Below, piece by piece: positions 43,665 to 52,280 of a DNA stretch of 64,000 bases. Numbering within the stretch: position 1 is the first letter of the stretch; each line of letters starts with the position of its first letter. The stretch is from an uncultured Alphaproteobacteria bacterium (lineage in GTDB: Bacteria > Pseudomonadota > Alphaproteobacteria > UBA8366 > GCA-2717185). Position numbers and translations under genes: made by a program. Location of the stretch: NCBI GenBank assembly GCA_943788635.1, contig CALSRA010000025.1:1-64000 (forward strand), given 5' to 3'. The notes beneath the pieces were generated by a model. The model ran no database searches, was not told where the DNA came from, and worked only from the letters and a program-made list of their open reading frames with translations.

Positions 43665-45869
43665 ATGAATCATCCGCGCATCTTCGTTCAGATCGCGAGC
43701 TATCGCGATCCCGAATGCCAATGGACCATTAAAGACCTGTTCGCCAGGGCCAAATACCCTGACCGTGTCTTTGTTGGCGTTTGTGCACAATTCGGACCCG
43801 AAGACGACGCCGACTGTTTTGAGGTCGTGACGCGGCCCGATCAGGTGCGCGTCGTGGAATTCCATGCAGACGAAAGTCGCGGCCTCGGCTGGGCGCGGCA
43901 TCAGGCCTGGACGCTTTGGCAGGATGAAGAATTTATCCTGCAGATCGATAGCCACATGCGGTTCGTCGATGATTGGGACGCCCGGATGATCGACATGCTC
44001 GGTCAGTGTGACTCACCGCAGGCCATCCTGAGCGCCTATCCTCCAGGTTACGAACCGCCGGATATCTTGCTCAGTGAAGACGTCACGAAACATTTTTGCA
44101 GGGAATTTCTCGACAATGGCGTCGTGACCCTGGGGGCAGGCGGTACAACGGAGCTCGAGGCGGCGACGGCACCATCGCCGAGTGCTTTTGTCGCCGGCGG
44201 ATTTCTGTTTGCGCCATCACGCGCCATCACACAGGTGCCTCACGATCCGCATGTCTTTTTCTGGGGAGAGGAAATTTCGCGGGCTGTGCGGCTTTGGACC
44301 AGCGGATGGGACCTTTTCGCGCCGCATGAAGTGCTGATTTATCACTATTACGGGATGCGCGATAAAAACCGCCGGCGTAATGTGGGGCATCCCGATGCCG
44401 GAAAACTCGAAAAATTGACCACGGAACGGGTGAAGCATTACCTGGGCATCGCCGAAACCGAGAACCCGGCGGCGCTGGTCGACATCGAAAAATACGGGCT
44501 TGGCCGGGAAAGGCCGCTTGCGGATTATGAGGCGTTTAGCGGGTTGAACTTCGGCGCCCGCACCATCGCCCGCTATGCCAAGATATGGCCCTTCTATCTG
44601 ACGGAAGAGGCCGCGAATGCGCGCGACGATTTGCGCCTGAATCCGGCTTTGGCCGAATCTGCCCAGGCCTATGTGGTTGAAGACAGTGGTGTCGTTTTCT
44701 ATGAGCCCGCGCAGGAAATCTATCACCTGAACCGTGCGGCCATGTTCATCTGGTGCAGTCTGGAAGATGATCAGCCACAGGCGGATATTGTGCGCCTGCT
44801 TGCTGCCTCGCTTGGCGTTTCGGAAGACCGCGCCGACAAGGTTTTGACCCAAACATTACAACATTGGTGGGATATCGGCCTGCTCGCCAGCAGTCCGCAG
44901 ATGGGGCCATCGGAGACGCTGGCCTTGCTGAATCATTTGAACCTGCGGCCCTGGGCGGACACGGATGATTATCCCGAAGCACCCGCGGCAAACAGGGCGC
45001 AACAGCGGTTCTACCGTCTGATGAACGCCACGGTCCGGGTGTGTTACGAAACAGCGGCGCAGGAGGCGATTATCCATCCGATTGTCGCGCATCTGGAAAC
45101 CGGCGCGCCGCCGGCGGATTTCGACAGCACGGTTTCGGTCGTCCAGCACAAGCAGGAATATTTCGTCTATCAGGACGACGAACCGCGTAATCGCTGTCTC
45201 GATATATCCGGGCTGGGCCCGATTATAAAAAGCCTGATCCTGCAAGCCGGGGTGAACAGCCAGGACTATTTCATGTGCATCCATGCCGGTGTCGTGACGG
45301 ATGGCCGGACCTGTATTCTCATCCCCGGCGAGTCCGGCCGTGGCAAGTCGTCCCTGACGGCGGCGCTGGTCAAGGCGGGCTATACCTATTGTTCGGATGA
45401 AATTGCGCTTCTTGCCGAAAATTCCTTCGAGGTAACAGCACCGCATATCGCTATGTGTATCAAGGATTCTGGCTTCGATACGATGGCGGCGCTCTTCCCG
45501 CAGATATCCGACCTTCCGGTCTATGACCGGGAAGACGGTAAGCAGGTTCGCTACTTCCTGCCGGGGGATGGGCGAACCGCTGACCAGGCGGGCGCAGCGA
45601 TGCCGGTGCAACGCATTGTTTTCCCGCGTTATGACCCGGATCAGCCGCCCGGTCTCACAAGGATGGATAAAGCCACGGTCCTGCGCATCATGCTGTCGGA
45701 ATGCATGGCTATTCCAAAGCATATCGATCAGCCCGGCATTGCCCGGTTCGTGCGATGGATCAGGGATGTCGACTGCTTTCAGCTTTCTGTGTCGTCGCTC
45801 GACGATGCCGTGACGATGGGTAAACAGCTGATGTCGGAACACAATGTGTCCGGAATAGATCAACCGTAA
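43665..45869 (+). CDS. Fusion protein: peptide GlcNAc-transferase domain, PqqD-like domain, HPr-kinase-like domain
   Basis: The protein has 734 residues in three parts. Residues 1 to about 310 form a GT domain of the PF11397 (GlcNAc) type: IFVQIASYRDPECQWTIKDL, GLGWARHQAWTLWQDEEFIL and the hallmark QIDSHMRFVDDWD (residues 93-105, metal/sugar site), then HYYGMRDKNRRR. Eukaryotic relatives add GlcNAc to protein hydroxyproline or threonine. Residues about 325-408 resemble PqqD (VFYEPAQEIYHLNRAAMFIW, LTQTLQHWWDIGLL), a RiPP precursor-recognition fold. Residues about 530-720 have an HPr-kinase-like P-loop GESGRGKSS (555-563), YTYCSDEIALL and a Pro-rich C-terminal lobe. No signal peptide is seen, so it acts in the cytoplasm before Tat export. 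It follows the peptide gene by 84 bases. Confidence 0.85.
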   Translation: MNHPRIFVQIASYRDPECQWTIKDLFARAKYPDRVFVGVCAQFGPEDDADCFEVVTRPDQVRVVEFHADESRGLGWARHQAWTLWQDEEFILQIDSHMRFVDDWDARMIDMLGQCDSPQAILSAYPPGYEPPDILLSEDVTKHFCREFLDNGVVTLGAGGTTELEAATAPSPSAFVAGGFLFAPSRAITQVPHDPHVFFWGEEISRAVRLWTSGWDLFAPHEVLIYHYYGMRDKNRRRNVGHPDAGKLEKLTTERVKHYLGIAETENPAALVDIEKYGLGRERPLADYEAFSGLNFGARTIARYAKIWPFYLTEEAANARDDLRLNPALAESAQAYVVEDSGVVFYEPAQEIYHLNRAAMFIWCSLEDDQPQADIVRLLAASLGVSEDRADKVLTQTLQHWWDIGLLASSPQMGPSETLALLNHLNLRPWADTDDYPEAPAANRAQQRFYRLMNATVRVCYETAAQEAIIHPIVAHLETGAPPADFDSTVSVVQHKQEYFVYQDDEPRNRCLDISGLGPIIKSLILQAGVNSQDYFMCIHAGVVTDGRTCILIPGESGRGKSSLTAALVKAGYTYCSDEIALLAENSFEVTAPHIAMCIKDSGFDTMAALFPQISDLPVYDREDGKQVRYFLPGDGRTADQAGAAMPVQRIVFPRYDPDQPPGLTRMDKATVLRIMLSECMAIPKHIDQPGIARFVRWIRDVDCFQLSVSSLDDAVTMGKQLMSEHNVSGIDQP

Positions 45870-45870
45870 A

Positions 45871-45904
45871 ACGCCGTTTATTCGTCAAAAAAGGCGTATT
45901 TTGG
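45871..45904 (+). terminator. Weak intrinsic terminator candidate after the fusion gene
   Basis: ACGCC (45871-45875) and GGCGT (45893-45897) can pair, extended by TTT/AAA with one mismatch. ATTTTGGTTT follows. It lies directly behind the stop of the fusion gene and before the universal stress gene. Confidence 0.35.
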
Positions 45905-45975
45905 TTTACTTGTGCCATTTTTAGAGACCGCACTGGAATTGCGGGATTAACCAACACGAAACCAGGAGGGTCGAT

Positions 45976-46413
45976 ATGGCTGCCAAGCTCTTAATTGGAC
46001 TGGATGGAAGCGGCTCGGGGAGCCGTGCTGTCGATTACGCCAAAAAACTAGCGTTACTGATTGGTAACTGTGAACTGATTGTCGTCTACATCATCGAGTG
46101 GTCAACGTATTCGTTTCAATCCGCTGAAGAAAACGCCGTTCGACACAAGCGTCGCGAAGAAGAAATCGAAGCCGCGACATCCCGGCTGGTAAACCCGGCG
46201 GTCGAAGCGCTGAAAGCTGAAGGGTTCAGCGCCCGGGGTATCGTCAAGCATGGCGATGTCGCCGACCTGCTGGACAAGACCGCCGTCGCTGAAAAAGCTG
46301 ACCAGATTATCGTTTCCCGAACCTCCGACGGTGGCATTGTGGAACGTGTCTTTGGCTCTGCAACGGCAAGCCTGGTCATGCATGCCTGTGTTCCTGTCAC
46401 TGTTGTCGGATGA
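45976..46413 (+). CDS. Universal stress protein UspA family
   Basis: The 145-residue single-domain protein has [20 protein letters not shown] at the N-terminus. The C-terminal half has [20 protein letters not shown] and [18 protein letters not shown], related to the ATP-binding G-2x-G-9x-G(S/T) motif but with IVSRTSDGG in place of the usual MGSRG. AGGAGGG precedes the ATG. The symporter gene follows after 10 bases, so the two probably share a transcript, a common pairing of UspA with membrane transporters. Confidence 0.9.
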   Translation: MAAKLLIGLDGSGSGSRAVDYAKKLALLIGNCELIVVYIIEWSTYSFQSAEENAVRHKRREEEIEAATSRLVNPAVEALKAEGFSARGIVKHGDVADLLDKTAVAEKADQIIVSRTSDGGIVERVFGSATASLVMHACVPVTVVG

Positions 46414-46423
46414 GGGGGCTGAA

Positions 46424-47965
46424 ATGAAACATATAATCCTCAAGGCACTCACAACTTTGGTCTTTAGCTCGACTGCGGCGTTTGCGCAGGAAGCCAAGGG
46501 CATTGACGAAACGGTCAATGAGGTCTTTGCATCGGTTACCGGCCCGTTTGTCAGTCTGATTTTTGCGCCCTTGCCGGGCACCAGTTTTCCCTGGATCGTG
46601 ATGTGGCTGGTCGTTGCGGCCTCTCTTTTCACCGTCTATTTCGGATTTATCCAGTTCAGGGCCTTCCGTCATTCCATACAGCTTGTAAGAGGCGATTATT
46701 CCGATCTGGATGACGCTGGCGAAGTCAGTCATTTTCAGGCGCTGACAACGGCGCTTTCCGGGACCGTCGGCTTGGGAAATATTGCCGGTGTCGCGGTTGC
46801 GGTCGGCATTGGCGGGCCGGGGGCGACCTTCTGGATGGTCCTTGCCGGGCTGCTGGGCATGGCCTCGAAATTCACCGAATGTACCCTGGGCGTCAAATAC
46901 CGGAACGAATATCCCGATGGCACCGTCTCCGGCGGTCCGATGTATTACATCTCCAAAGGCTTTGCCGAACGCGGTGTTCCCGGCGGCCGCATCCTCGCCG
47001 TCGTATTTGCCGTGTTCTGTATTCTGGGCGCTATCGGCGGGGGCAACATGTTCCAGGCCAATCAGGCGCATGCCCAGATTTCCGGCATCACCGGGGACTA
47101 TCCGGGCTGGATTACCGGGCTTGTCTTTGCTGCGGTGGTGTTTGCGGTCATCGTTGGCGGGATCAAATCAATTGCGCGGGTGACGGAAAAGGTCGTCCCT
47201 TTCATGGGCATCCTGTACGTCCTGGCGGCGCTCATCATTATCCTGGTCAATTACGACAAGATCGGCTGGGCGGTCGGGCAGATCTTTGAAGGTGCCTTTA
47301 CCGGGCTTGGCATCGCCGGCGGTTTTGTCGGTGCGTTGATCCAGGGGTTCAAGCGGGCAGCGTTCTCGAATGAAGCCGGTGTCGGTTCCGCTGCCATCGC
47401 CCATTCGGCGGTCCGCACGAAAGAGCCGATTACAGAGGGCTTTGTTTCTCTGCTGGAGCCGTTCATCGATACGGTCGTCATTTGTACGATGACCGCCCTG
47501 GTGATCACGATTTCGGGTCAGTTGATGATCGACCCGACCAGCGGAAACTATATCCTGGACGGAAATTCGATCCAGACCGTTGGCGTGACCTCCGGCGTTG
47601 CGCTTACCTCTGCTGCGTTCGCAACCGGGTTCAGCTGGTTCCCGTATGTGCTCGCCGTTGCGGTTGTCCTGTTTGCATTCTCCACCATGATTTCCTGGTC
47701 CTATTACGGCCTGAAGGCATGGACCTATCTGTTCGGGGAATCCAAAAATGCCGAACTGGTCTTCAAGGTCATGTTTTGCGTTTTCGTGGTCATTGGTGCG
47801 GCGGCCAATCTGGGTCCGGTCATCGATTTCTCGGATGCGGCGATCTTTGCGATGGCCGTCGTCAATATCTCAGCCCTGTATGTGCTGATGCCCATCGTGA
47901 AAAGAGAGCTGATATCGTATCAGGCGCGATTGAAGTCGGGTGAAATCAAGAAGTTCAAAAACTAA
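46424..47965 (+). CDS. Alanine/glycine:cation symporter family protein (AGCS)
   Basis: The 513-residue protein begins with a signal-like segment ([17 protein letters not shown]) and then about eleven membrane helices. Family blocks are [74 protein letters not shown] and [19 protein letters not shown]. It imports small neutral amino acids with Na+. The start is fixed by GAGGGGG before the ATG at 46424. A strong terminator follows. Confidence 0.93.
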   Translation: MKHIILKALTTLVFSSTAAFAQEAKGIDETVNEVFASVTGPFVSLIFAPLPGTSFPWIVMWLVVAASLFTVYFGFIQFRAFRHSIQLVRGDYSDLDDAGEVSHFQALTTALSGTVGLGNIAGVAVAVGIGGPGATFWMVLAGLLGMASKFTECTLGVKYRNEYPDGTVSGGPMYYISKGFAERGVPGGRILAVVFAVFCILGAIGGGNMFQANQAHAQISGITGDYPGWITGLVFAAVVFAVIVGGIKSIARVTEKVVPFMGILYVLAALIIILVNYDKIGWAVGQIFEGAFTGLGIAGGFVGALIQGFKRAAFSNEAGVGSAAIAHSAVRTKEPITEGFVSLLEPFIDTVVICTMTALVITISGQLMIDPTSGNYILDGNSIQTVGVTSGVALTSAAFATGFSWFPYVLAVAVVLFAFSTMISWSYYGLKAWTYLFGESKNAELVFKVMFCVFVVIGAAANLGPVIDFSDAAIFAMAVVNISALYVLMPIVKRELISYQARLKSGEIKKFKN

Positions 47966-47987
47966 AGTTTCCGAACTTCCGGAATAC

Positions 47988-48037
47988 GGGGGCGGTCATT
48001 GACGCGGGTTTAAGCGTCCTGGCCGCCCGCTTTTTTT
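47988..48037. terminator. Strong intrinsic terminator between convergent genes
   Basis: GGGCGGTCA and TGGCCGCCC pair with one G-T, and inside them GACGC and GCGTC form a second stem around a short loop. Seven T follow at 48031-48037. It ends the uspA-symporter transcript; the reverse strand has no good U-run. Confidence 0.85.
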
Positions 48038-48040
48038 GCA

Positions 48041-49072
48041 CTATGCAGTCGGGCGTAACGCCACCACACCAGCTGTTCGCGCCCGTACTTCGGGTGTGGC
48101 GAGGCAGGTGGCGACGGCTTCATAGCCGGGTGCGCCGGGATAGGGGGAAACCCGTGTCGGCGGGCTGTGGTTGGCGGGGCACAGGATGATGGCTTCGTCG
48201 GGACCGACAAGGGACAGGTCCAGAATGGCGCAGGAGCGTGTCATCAAAAAGAGCGGCCGGGCATCGGGGCCGCGAAGACGCAGGTATGACATCAGCGCTT
48301 CCTGCGATGCCTGATCGAGGTCCTGCTCCACCATATCGACAACCAGGGCCGCTGGACTTTCACTTTCCAGCGCGATGATAAGCGCGCTTAGTGCCACCGA
48401 TTTCACCGCACCTTCCTCGCGCAGCCAACGCGTTGCCTGGATCACGCGCGCCGCCAGTGCTGGATCATCATCAAGCTGGGCCCGCAGGCTGTCCGCATCC
48501 TTGCTGGTGCGGTCCATGTCCATGAATCCCGCGTCGGGCAGGGCTTCCGCGATGGCCCTGGCGAGCCGCGTCTTGCCGCTGAACAGCGGGCCGATGATGT
48601 AGTTCAGGGGCCGTATGTCGCGCAGTTCGAACCGTTCGCCGCCCCAGGGCCATGGCAGGTCGAAGGCGGCTTTGATTTCGGCATTCGGCTGCACCATCCG
48701 CGCAAGCTCGCTGATCCGCGGCGCTTCCCCCCGGGCGAGGCCGGCCCTGAGTTCGCGAACCCGCGCGACGGTGTCGGCAAGCGCCTGGACGCGGCTTTCG
48801 AGGGTTTCCTGATGGGCGGTGAGGGCGGCTTCAAGGGATTGCGGGTCGCCCTTCAGAACCCGGTCCACCGCGACAAGGCTGAGGCCCAGCGCGCGCAATG
48901 CGACGATCTCGGCCGCCCGTTCCATTTCGACCGGCCCGTAGGTCCGCCAACCGGCCTCGGTCCGGACCGGGGCGAGCAGGCCGCGCTGTTCATACAGGCG
49001 CAGCGCCTTGGTGGAGACGCCGAGTTGCCTGGCGGCTTCCGCCGGGCCGAGGAATTGTCTGGATGGACGCAT
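48041..49072 (-). CDS. MerR-family regulator fused to a P-loop ATPase-like domain
   Basis: The 343-residue protein is far longer than a usual MerR (110-150). Residues 1-75 are a MerR HTH: LGPAEAARQLGVSTKALRLYEQ and GLLAPVRTEAGWRTY, then ERAAEIVALRALGLSLVAV (blocks of at most 20). A coiled coil follows (ESRVQALADTVARVRELRAG). From about residue 155 the blocks IIGPLFSGKTRLARAIAEAL (Walker A, G-x4-GKT) and AALVVDMVEQDLD suggest a nucleotide-binding domain, perhaps a sensor of drugs or nucleotides. The C-terminus has several His and Cys. The target is unknown; the nitrile hydratase operon is divergent from it. Confidence 0.85.
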   Translation of the reverse strand: MRPSRQFLGPAEAARQLGVSTKALRLYEQRGLLAPVRTEAGWRTYGPVEMERAAEIVALRALGLSLVAVDRVLKGDPQSLEAALTAHQETLESRVQALADTVARVRELRAGLARGEAPRISELARMVQPNAEIKAAFDLPWPWGGERFELRDIRPLNYIIGPLFSGKTRLARAIAEALPDAGFMDMDRTSKDADSLRAQLDDDPALAARVIQATRWLREEGAVKSVALSALIIALESESPAALVVDMVEQDLDQASQEALMSYLRLRGPDARPLFLMTRSCAILDLSLVGPDEAIILCPANHSPPTRVSPYPGAPGYEAVATCLATPEVRARTAGVVALRPTA

Positions 49073-49341
49073 GTCATGGCTCCTTGTCAGTTGAATGCCA
49101 TCCTTATCGGGGCGGCCCCGGGGGCCGGGTCAAGGGCGTATTTTGTAATGCGCATCGTGATAGCCGGCTATCCGGTGTGGCGCGAAGGGGCTGGTTTCGA
49201 CGCAGGCTTGAGATGTTGGTATTATGTCTCCAGTATATCGATCCGATTAAGCAGAGAGTGTCTCCTTAGTCGCAATAATTGCACGGCGCTAAGGGATGTT
49301 TCTCCGATGAAGCCACGACGCAAGATTTAGATGGGGCCGCA
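49073..49341. other. Intergenic region between the MerR-ATPase and nitrile hydratase genes
   Basis: These 269 bases separate two divergent genes, so the nitrile hydratase promoter and possibly the regulator's operator lie here. I do not see a MerR-type 19-20 base spaced promoter clearly enough to mark it. No convincing small gene is seen. Confidence 0.5.
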
Positions 49342-49956
49342 ATGACAAACCACGATGACCATTCGCACTTGTCCGATACCGAGCTTCGGGTTCGGTCCCT
49401 GGAATCGTTGTTGGTCGACAAGGGGTTGGTTGATCCGGCGGCGTTGGACGCCATCGTTGATCGCTACGAGAACAAGGTTGGTCCGCGCAATGGTGCACGG
49501 GTCGTCGCGCGCGCCTGGAGCGATCCGGCCTTCAAGAAACATCTGCTGGAAGACGCTTCGGCCGCGATTGATTCGCTGGGCTACACCAGTACCCAGGGCG
49601 TGGACATGCTGGTGCTGGAAAATACGCCCAGTGTCCATAATGTCACCGTCTGCTCCCTGTGCTCCTGCTATCCCTGGGCGGTGCTGGGTTTACCGCCTGC
49701 CTGGTACAAGTCGTTTCCATATCGTGCGCGCGCGGTGAAGGACCCACGCGGCGTGTTAAGGGAATTCGGACTGGAACTTGCGCCGGAAGTGGAGGTGCGG
49801 GTGTGGGACAGTACAGCGGAATTACGCTACATCGTCTTGCCGGAACGGCCCGAGGGGACGGAGGGCTTTACCGAGGAAGAACTGGCCGAACTGGTCACCC
49901 GAAATTCCATGATCGGCACCGAAAAGGCAGCCAACCCCAACGCCGGTGATTCCTGA
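49342..49956 (+). CDS. nthA: Nitrile hydratase alpha subunit (iron-type motif)
   Basis: The 204-residue protein has the metal-binding claw [10 protein letters not shown] with Cys104, Ser105, Cys107, Ser108 and Cys109. Ser rather than Thr in the second position is the iron-type signature. [38 protein letters not shown] and [20 protein letters not shown] (20 residues) are typical. With the beta subunit it hydrates nitriles to amides. The start MTNHDDHSH is chosen over a longer frame with no family match. The stop overlaps the beta-subunit ATG (ATG at the final A). Confidence 0.95.
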   Translation: MTNHDDHSHLSDTELRVRSLESLLVDKGLVDPAALDAIVDRYENKVGPRNGARVVARAWSDPAFKKHLLEDASAAIDSLGYTSTQGVDMLVLENTPSVHNVTVCSLCSCYPWAVLGLPPAWYKSFPYRARAVKDPRGVLREFGLELAPEVEVRVWDSTAELRYIVLPERPEGTEGFTEEELAELVTRNSMIGTEKAANPNAGDS

Positions 49957-50606
49957 TGGACGGCATTCATGACATGGGCGGCATGGACGGCTTTGGCCCC
50001 ATTCCCATCGAATACAATGAACCGGTCTTTCACGCGGAATGGGAAGGCCGGTTATACGCGATGAACAGCGCGCTGGGCGCGTTGGGCGAATGGAACATCG
50101 ACGCGGGCCGTGCCTGCATGGAGCGGCTGGCACCAGTGGTGTATCTGCAATCGCCGTATTATCAGCGCTGGCTGTACCGTATGGAAAATATTCTTGTTGA
50201 ACGGGGATTGGTGACGCCGACGGAATTGACCGCCGGGACGCCGGAAGGCGCGGCGCGGGAACCATTATCCACCGATGAGGTCTTTGGGCGCCTGCGCGCT
50301 TCGCGTTCGGCGCGGGTCGACCAGCCGGTCGAGGCAAAATTCAAGGTGGGTGACGCGGTCCTCGTTCGCAATATCCACCCTGTCGGACACACCAGAACGC
50401 CGCGGTATGTGCGCGGTCGGCGCGGCGTGATCGATCGGGATCATGGCGTTTTCATCTTTCCGGACACCCATGCGGAATTCAAAGGGGAATCACCGCAGCA
50501 CCTTTACAGTGTCCGCTTCACGGCGCGCGAACTCTGGGGCCCCGACGCCTCGGAAACGGACAAGGTGTATCTCGACATGTGGGATGATTACCTGGATGCG
50601 GACTGA
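49956..50606 (+). CDS. nthB: Nitrile hydratase beta subunit
   Basis: The 216-residue protein begins [16 protein letters not shown], the standard beta-subunit start. FHAEWEGRLYAMNSALG, YYQRWLYRMENILVERG, FKVGDAVLVRNIHPVGHTR, TPRYVRGRRGVIDRDHGVF and HLYSVRFTARELWG are typical. It forms the active-site cleft with the alpha subunit. Its start overlaps the alpha gene by one base. Confidence 0.95.
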   Translation: MDGIHDMGGMDGFGPIPIEYNEPVFHAEWEGRLYAMNSALGALGEWNIDAGRACMERLAPVVYLQSPYYQRWLYRMENILVERGLVTPTELTAGTPEGAAREPLSTDEVFGRLRASRSARVDQPVEAKFKVGDAVLVRNIHPVGHTRTPRYVRGRRGVIDRDHGVFIFPDTHAEFKGESPQHLYSVRFTARELWGPDASETDKVYLDMWDDYLDAD

Positions 50607-50607
50607 C

Positions 50608-50964
50608 ATGGCTGCAAACACGCCGACGATCGACGAACTGCCGTCCCTGCCACGCGATGAAGACGGCCCCGTATTCCGCGAACCCTGGGAAGCGCAGGCC
50701 TTCGCCATCACCCTTACCCTGCACGAACAGGGACATTTCACCTGGCCGGAATGGGCGGAGCGCCTGGCCGCGGAAATCACCGCGGCGCAGGCGGGCGGCG
50801 ATCCGGATTTGGGCGATACCTATTATCTGCATTGGTTGAAGGCGCTGGAAGGGATCGTGGCCTCGAAGGATATCGTGAGCCCGGACGAAATGGTTGACCG
50901 CAAGGCCGCCTGGGATCGCGCCGCCCATGCCACACCGCACGGCGAACCCATCGTTCTGCGATAG
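50608..50964 (+). CDS. Nitrile hydratase accessory protein
   Basis: The 118-residue protein has the block FREPWEAQAFAITLTLHEQG, then HFTWPEWAERLAAEITAAQ and DTYYLHWLKALEGIVASKDI. This resembles the N-terminal part of the beta subunit and matches the family of small nitrile hydratase activators that help load metal. It starts two bases after the beta-subunit stop, completing a three-gene operon. A start 12 bases upstream (MRTDMAAN) is possible. Confidence 0.9.
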   Translation: MAANTPTIDELPSLPRDEDGPVFREPWEAQAFAITLTLHEQGHFTWPEWAERLAAEITAAQAGGDPDLGDTYYLHWLKALEGIVASKDIVSPDEMVDRKAAWDRAAHATPHGEPIVLR

Positions 50965-51061
50965 ACTAAAACAGCGGGATTGTTGTAGACCGACGATTGG
51001 ACAGTTGCTGCCATCGTATTGTTCAATCGATCCTTGGCGGCCACAGTGTGATGATACTGAA

Positions 51062-51136
51062 ATTCAGGACCTGAATCACACGAGCATTCTAATCGTTAGT
51101 GTGCTGATTCACGCGAAATTCAGCTCTTTGAATTTC
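51062..51136. promoter_or_regulatory. Two inverted repeats in the pyrC leader (operator or leader-structure candidates)
   Basis: ATTCAGG-A-CCTGAAT (51062-51076) is a perfect 15-base palindrome and sits inside an outer GTGTGAT...ATCACAC pair. Nearer the gene, GAAATTC (51115-51121) and GAATTTC (51130-51136) are a second perfect pair with an eight-base loop. The 200-base gap before pyrC is AT-rich compared with its neighbours. Confidence 0.4.
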
Positions 51137-51164
51137 ACGATCAGGACACTGGAGGAGCCTAGCC

Positions 51165-52253
51165 ATGCCGACAGCCGAACCGAACACGACGGCCGACAAT
51201 GCCCCAAACCGGGGTGCCGGAAATCTGACCATTCGGGAGCCCGATGACTGGCATCTCCATCTGCGGGACGACGCCATGCTGGCCCATATCGTCGATTTCA
51301 CGGCACGCCAGTTTGCGCGGGCCATCGTGATGCCCAACCTGGTGCCGCCGGTGACGACAATCGCCGCGGCGGAAGCCTACCGGGATCGCATCCTGGGCGC
51401 GCTGTCACCGGGCCGCCGCTTCACACCGCTGATGACCGCCTATCTGACCGACGAGATCGATGCCGGTGAAATCGGAAGCGGATACGAGCGCGGCGTTTTC
51501 ACCGCCTGCAAGCTCTACCCGGCGGGTGCGACCACCAATTCGGCGGCGGGCGTGACGGACGTGGCCAAAATTGGCTCGGTGCTCGAACGGATACAGAAAA
51601 TTGGCATGCCGCTGCTGGTGCATGGCGAGGTGGTCTCGCCCGATATCGATATCTTCGACCGGGAGGCCAGGTTCCTGGAGACAGTGCTGGCGCCGCTGCT
51701 GCGCGATTTTCCGGCGCTGAAAGTGGTTCTGGAGCACATCACTACGGCGGAATCTGTGGATTTCGTTCAAGCTGCAGGACCAACCGTGGCGGCTACGATT
51801 ACGCCCCACCATCTGCGCATCGACCGCAATGCGCTGTTCGAAGGCGGCATGCGGCCACATGCATATTGCCTGCCGGTTGCAAAACGCCGGCATCATCGCA
51901 CAGCACTTCGTCAGGCGGCGATTTCGGGCAACCCGAAATTCTTTCTTGGCACCGATTCAGCACCACACCTGAAGCAGGACAAGGAAAGCGCCTGCAGCTG
52001 TGCCGGCATCTTCTGCGCCCCCGCCGCGCTGGAAAGTTACGCGCTGACCTTTGATGAGGAAGGGGCCCTTGATCGGTTGGAAGGCTTCGCGTCGGAGTTC
52101 GGTCCGCGTTTCTATGGCCTGCCGCTCAACGAAGGCACCGTCACGTTGCGCCGCGAGGCATTTACGGTGCCTGAAACCTTTACCCGGGATGACATCAGCG
52201 TCGTGCCGTTCCACGCGGGTGAAACGCTTGCATGGCGCTGCGCGGATCGGTGA
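51165..52253 (+). CDS. pyrC: Dihydroorotase (PyrC type)
   Basis: The 362-residue amidohydrolase has the zinc motif WHLHLRD (His30, His32), MPNLVPP, carbamylated Lys116 in FTACKLYPAGATTNS, His153 in LLVHGEV, His191 in LEHITT, TPHHL and Asp264 in GTDSAPH. It closes dihydroorotate in pyrimidine synthesis. An N-terminal 18-residue Thr/Asn-rich extension precedes the usual start. CCVAKRRHHRTAL-like text, here CLPVAKRRHHRTALRQA, departs slightly from the usual CLPxxKRExHR. GGAGGAG precedes the ATG. All catalytic residues are present. Confidence 0.95.
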   Translation: MPTAEPNTTADNAPNRGAGNLTIREPDDWHLHLRDDAMLAHIVDFTARQFARAIVMPNLVPPVTTIAAAEAYRDRILGALSPGRRFTPLMTAYLTDEIDAGEIGSGYERGVFTACKLYPAGATTNSAAGVTDVAKIGSVLERIQKIGMPLLVHGEVVSPDIDIFDREARFLETVLAPLLRDFPALKVVLEHITTAESVDFVQAAGPTVAATITPHHLRIDRNALFEGGMRPHAYCLPVAKRRHHRTALRQAAISGNPKFFLGTDSAPHLKQDKESACSCAGIFCAPAALESYALTFDEEGALDRLEGFASEFGPRFYGLPLNEGTVTLRREAFTVPETFTRDDISVVPFHAGETLAWRCADR

Positions 52254-52280
52254 ACCGATTGGCGACGGGAGTTTTTTTCG

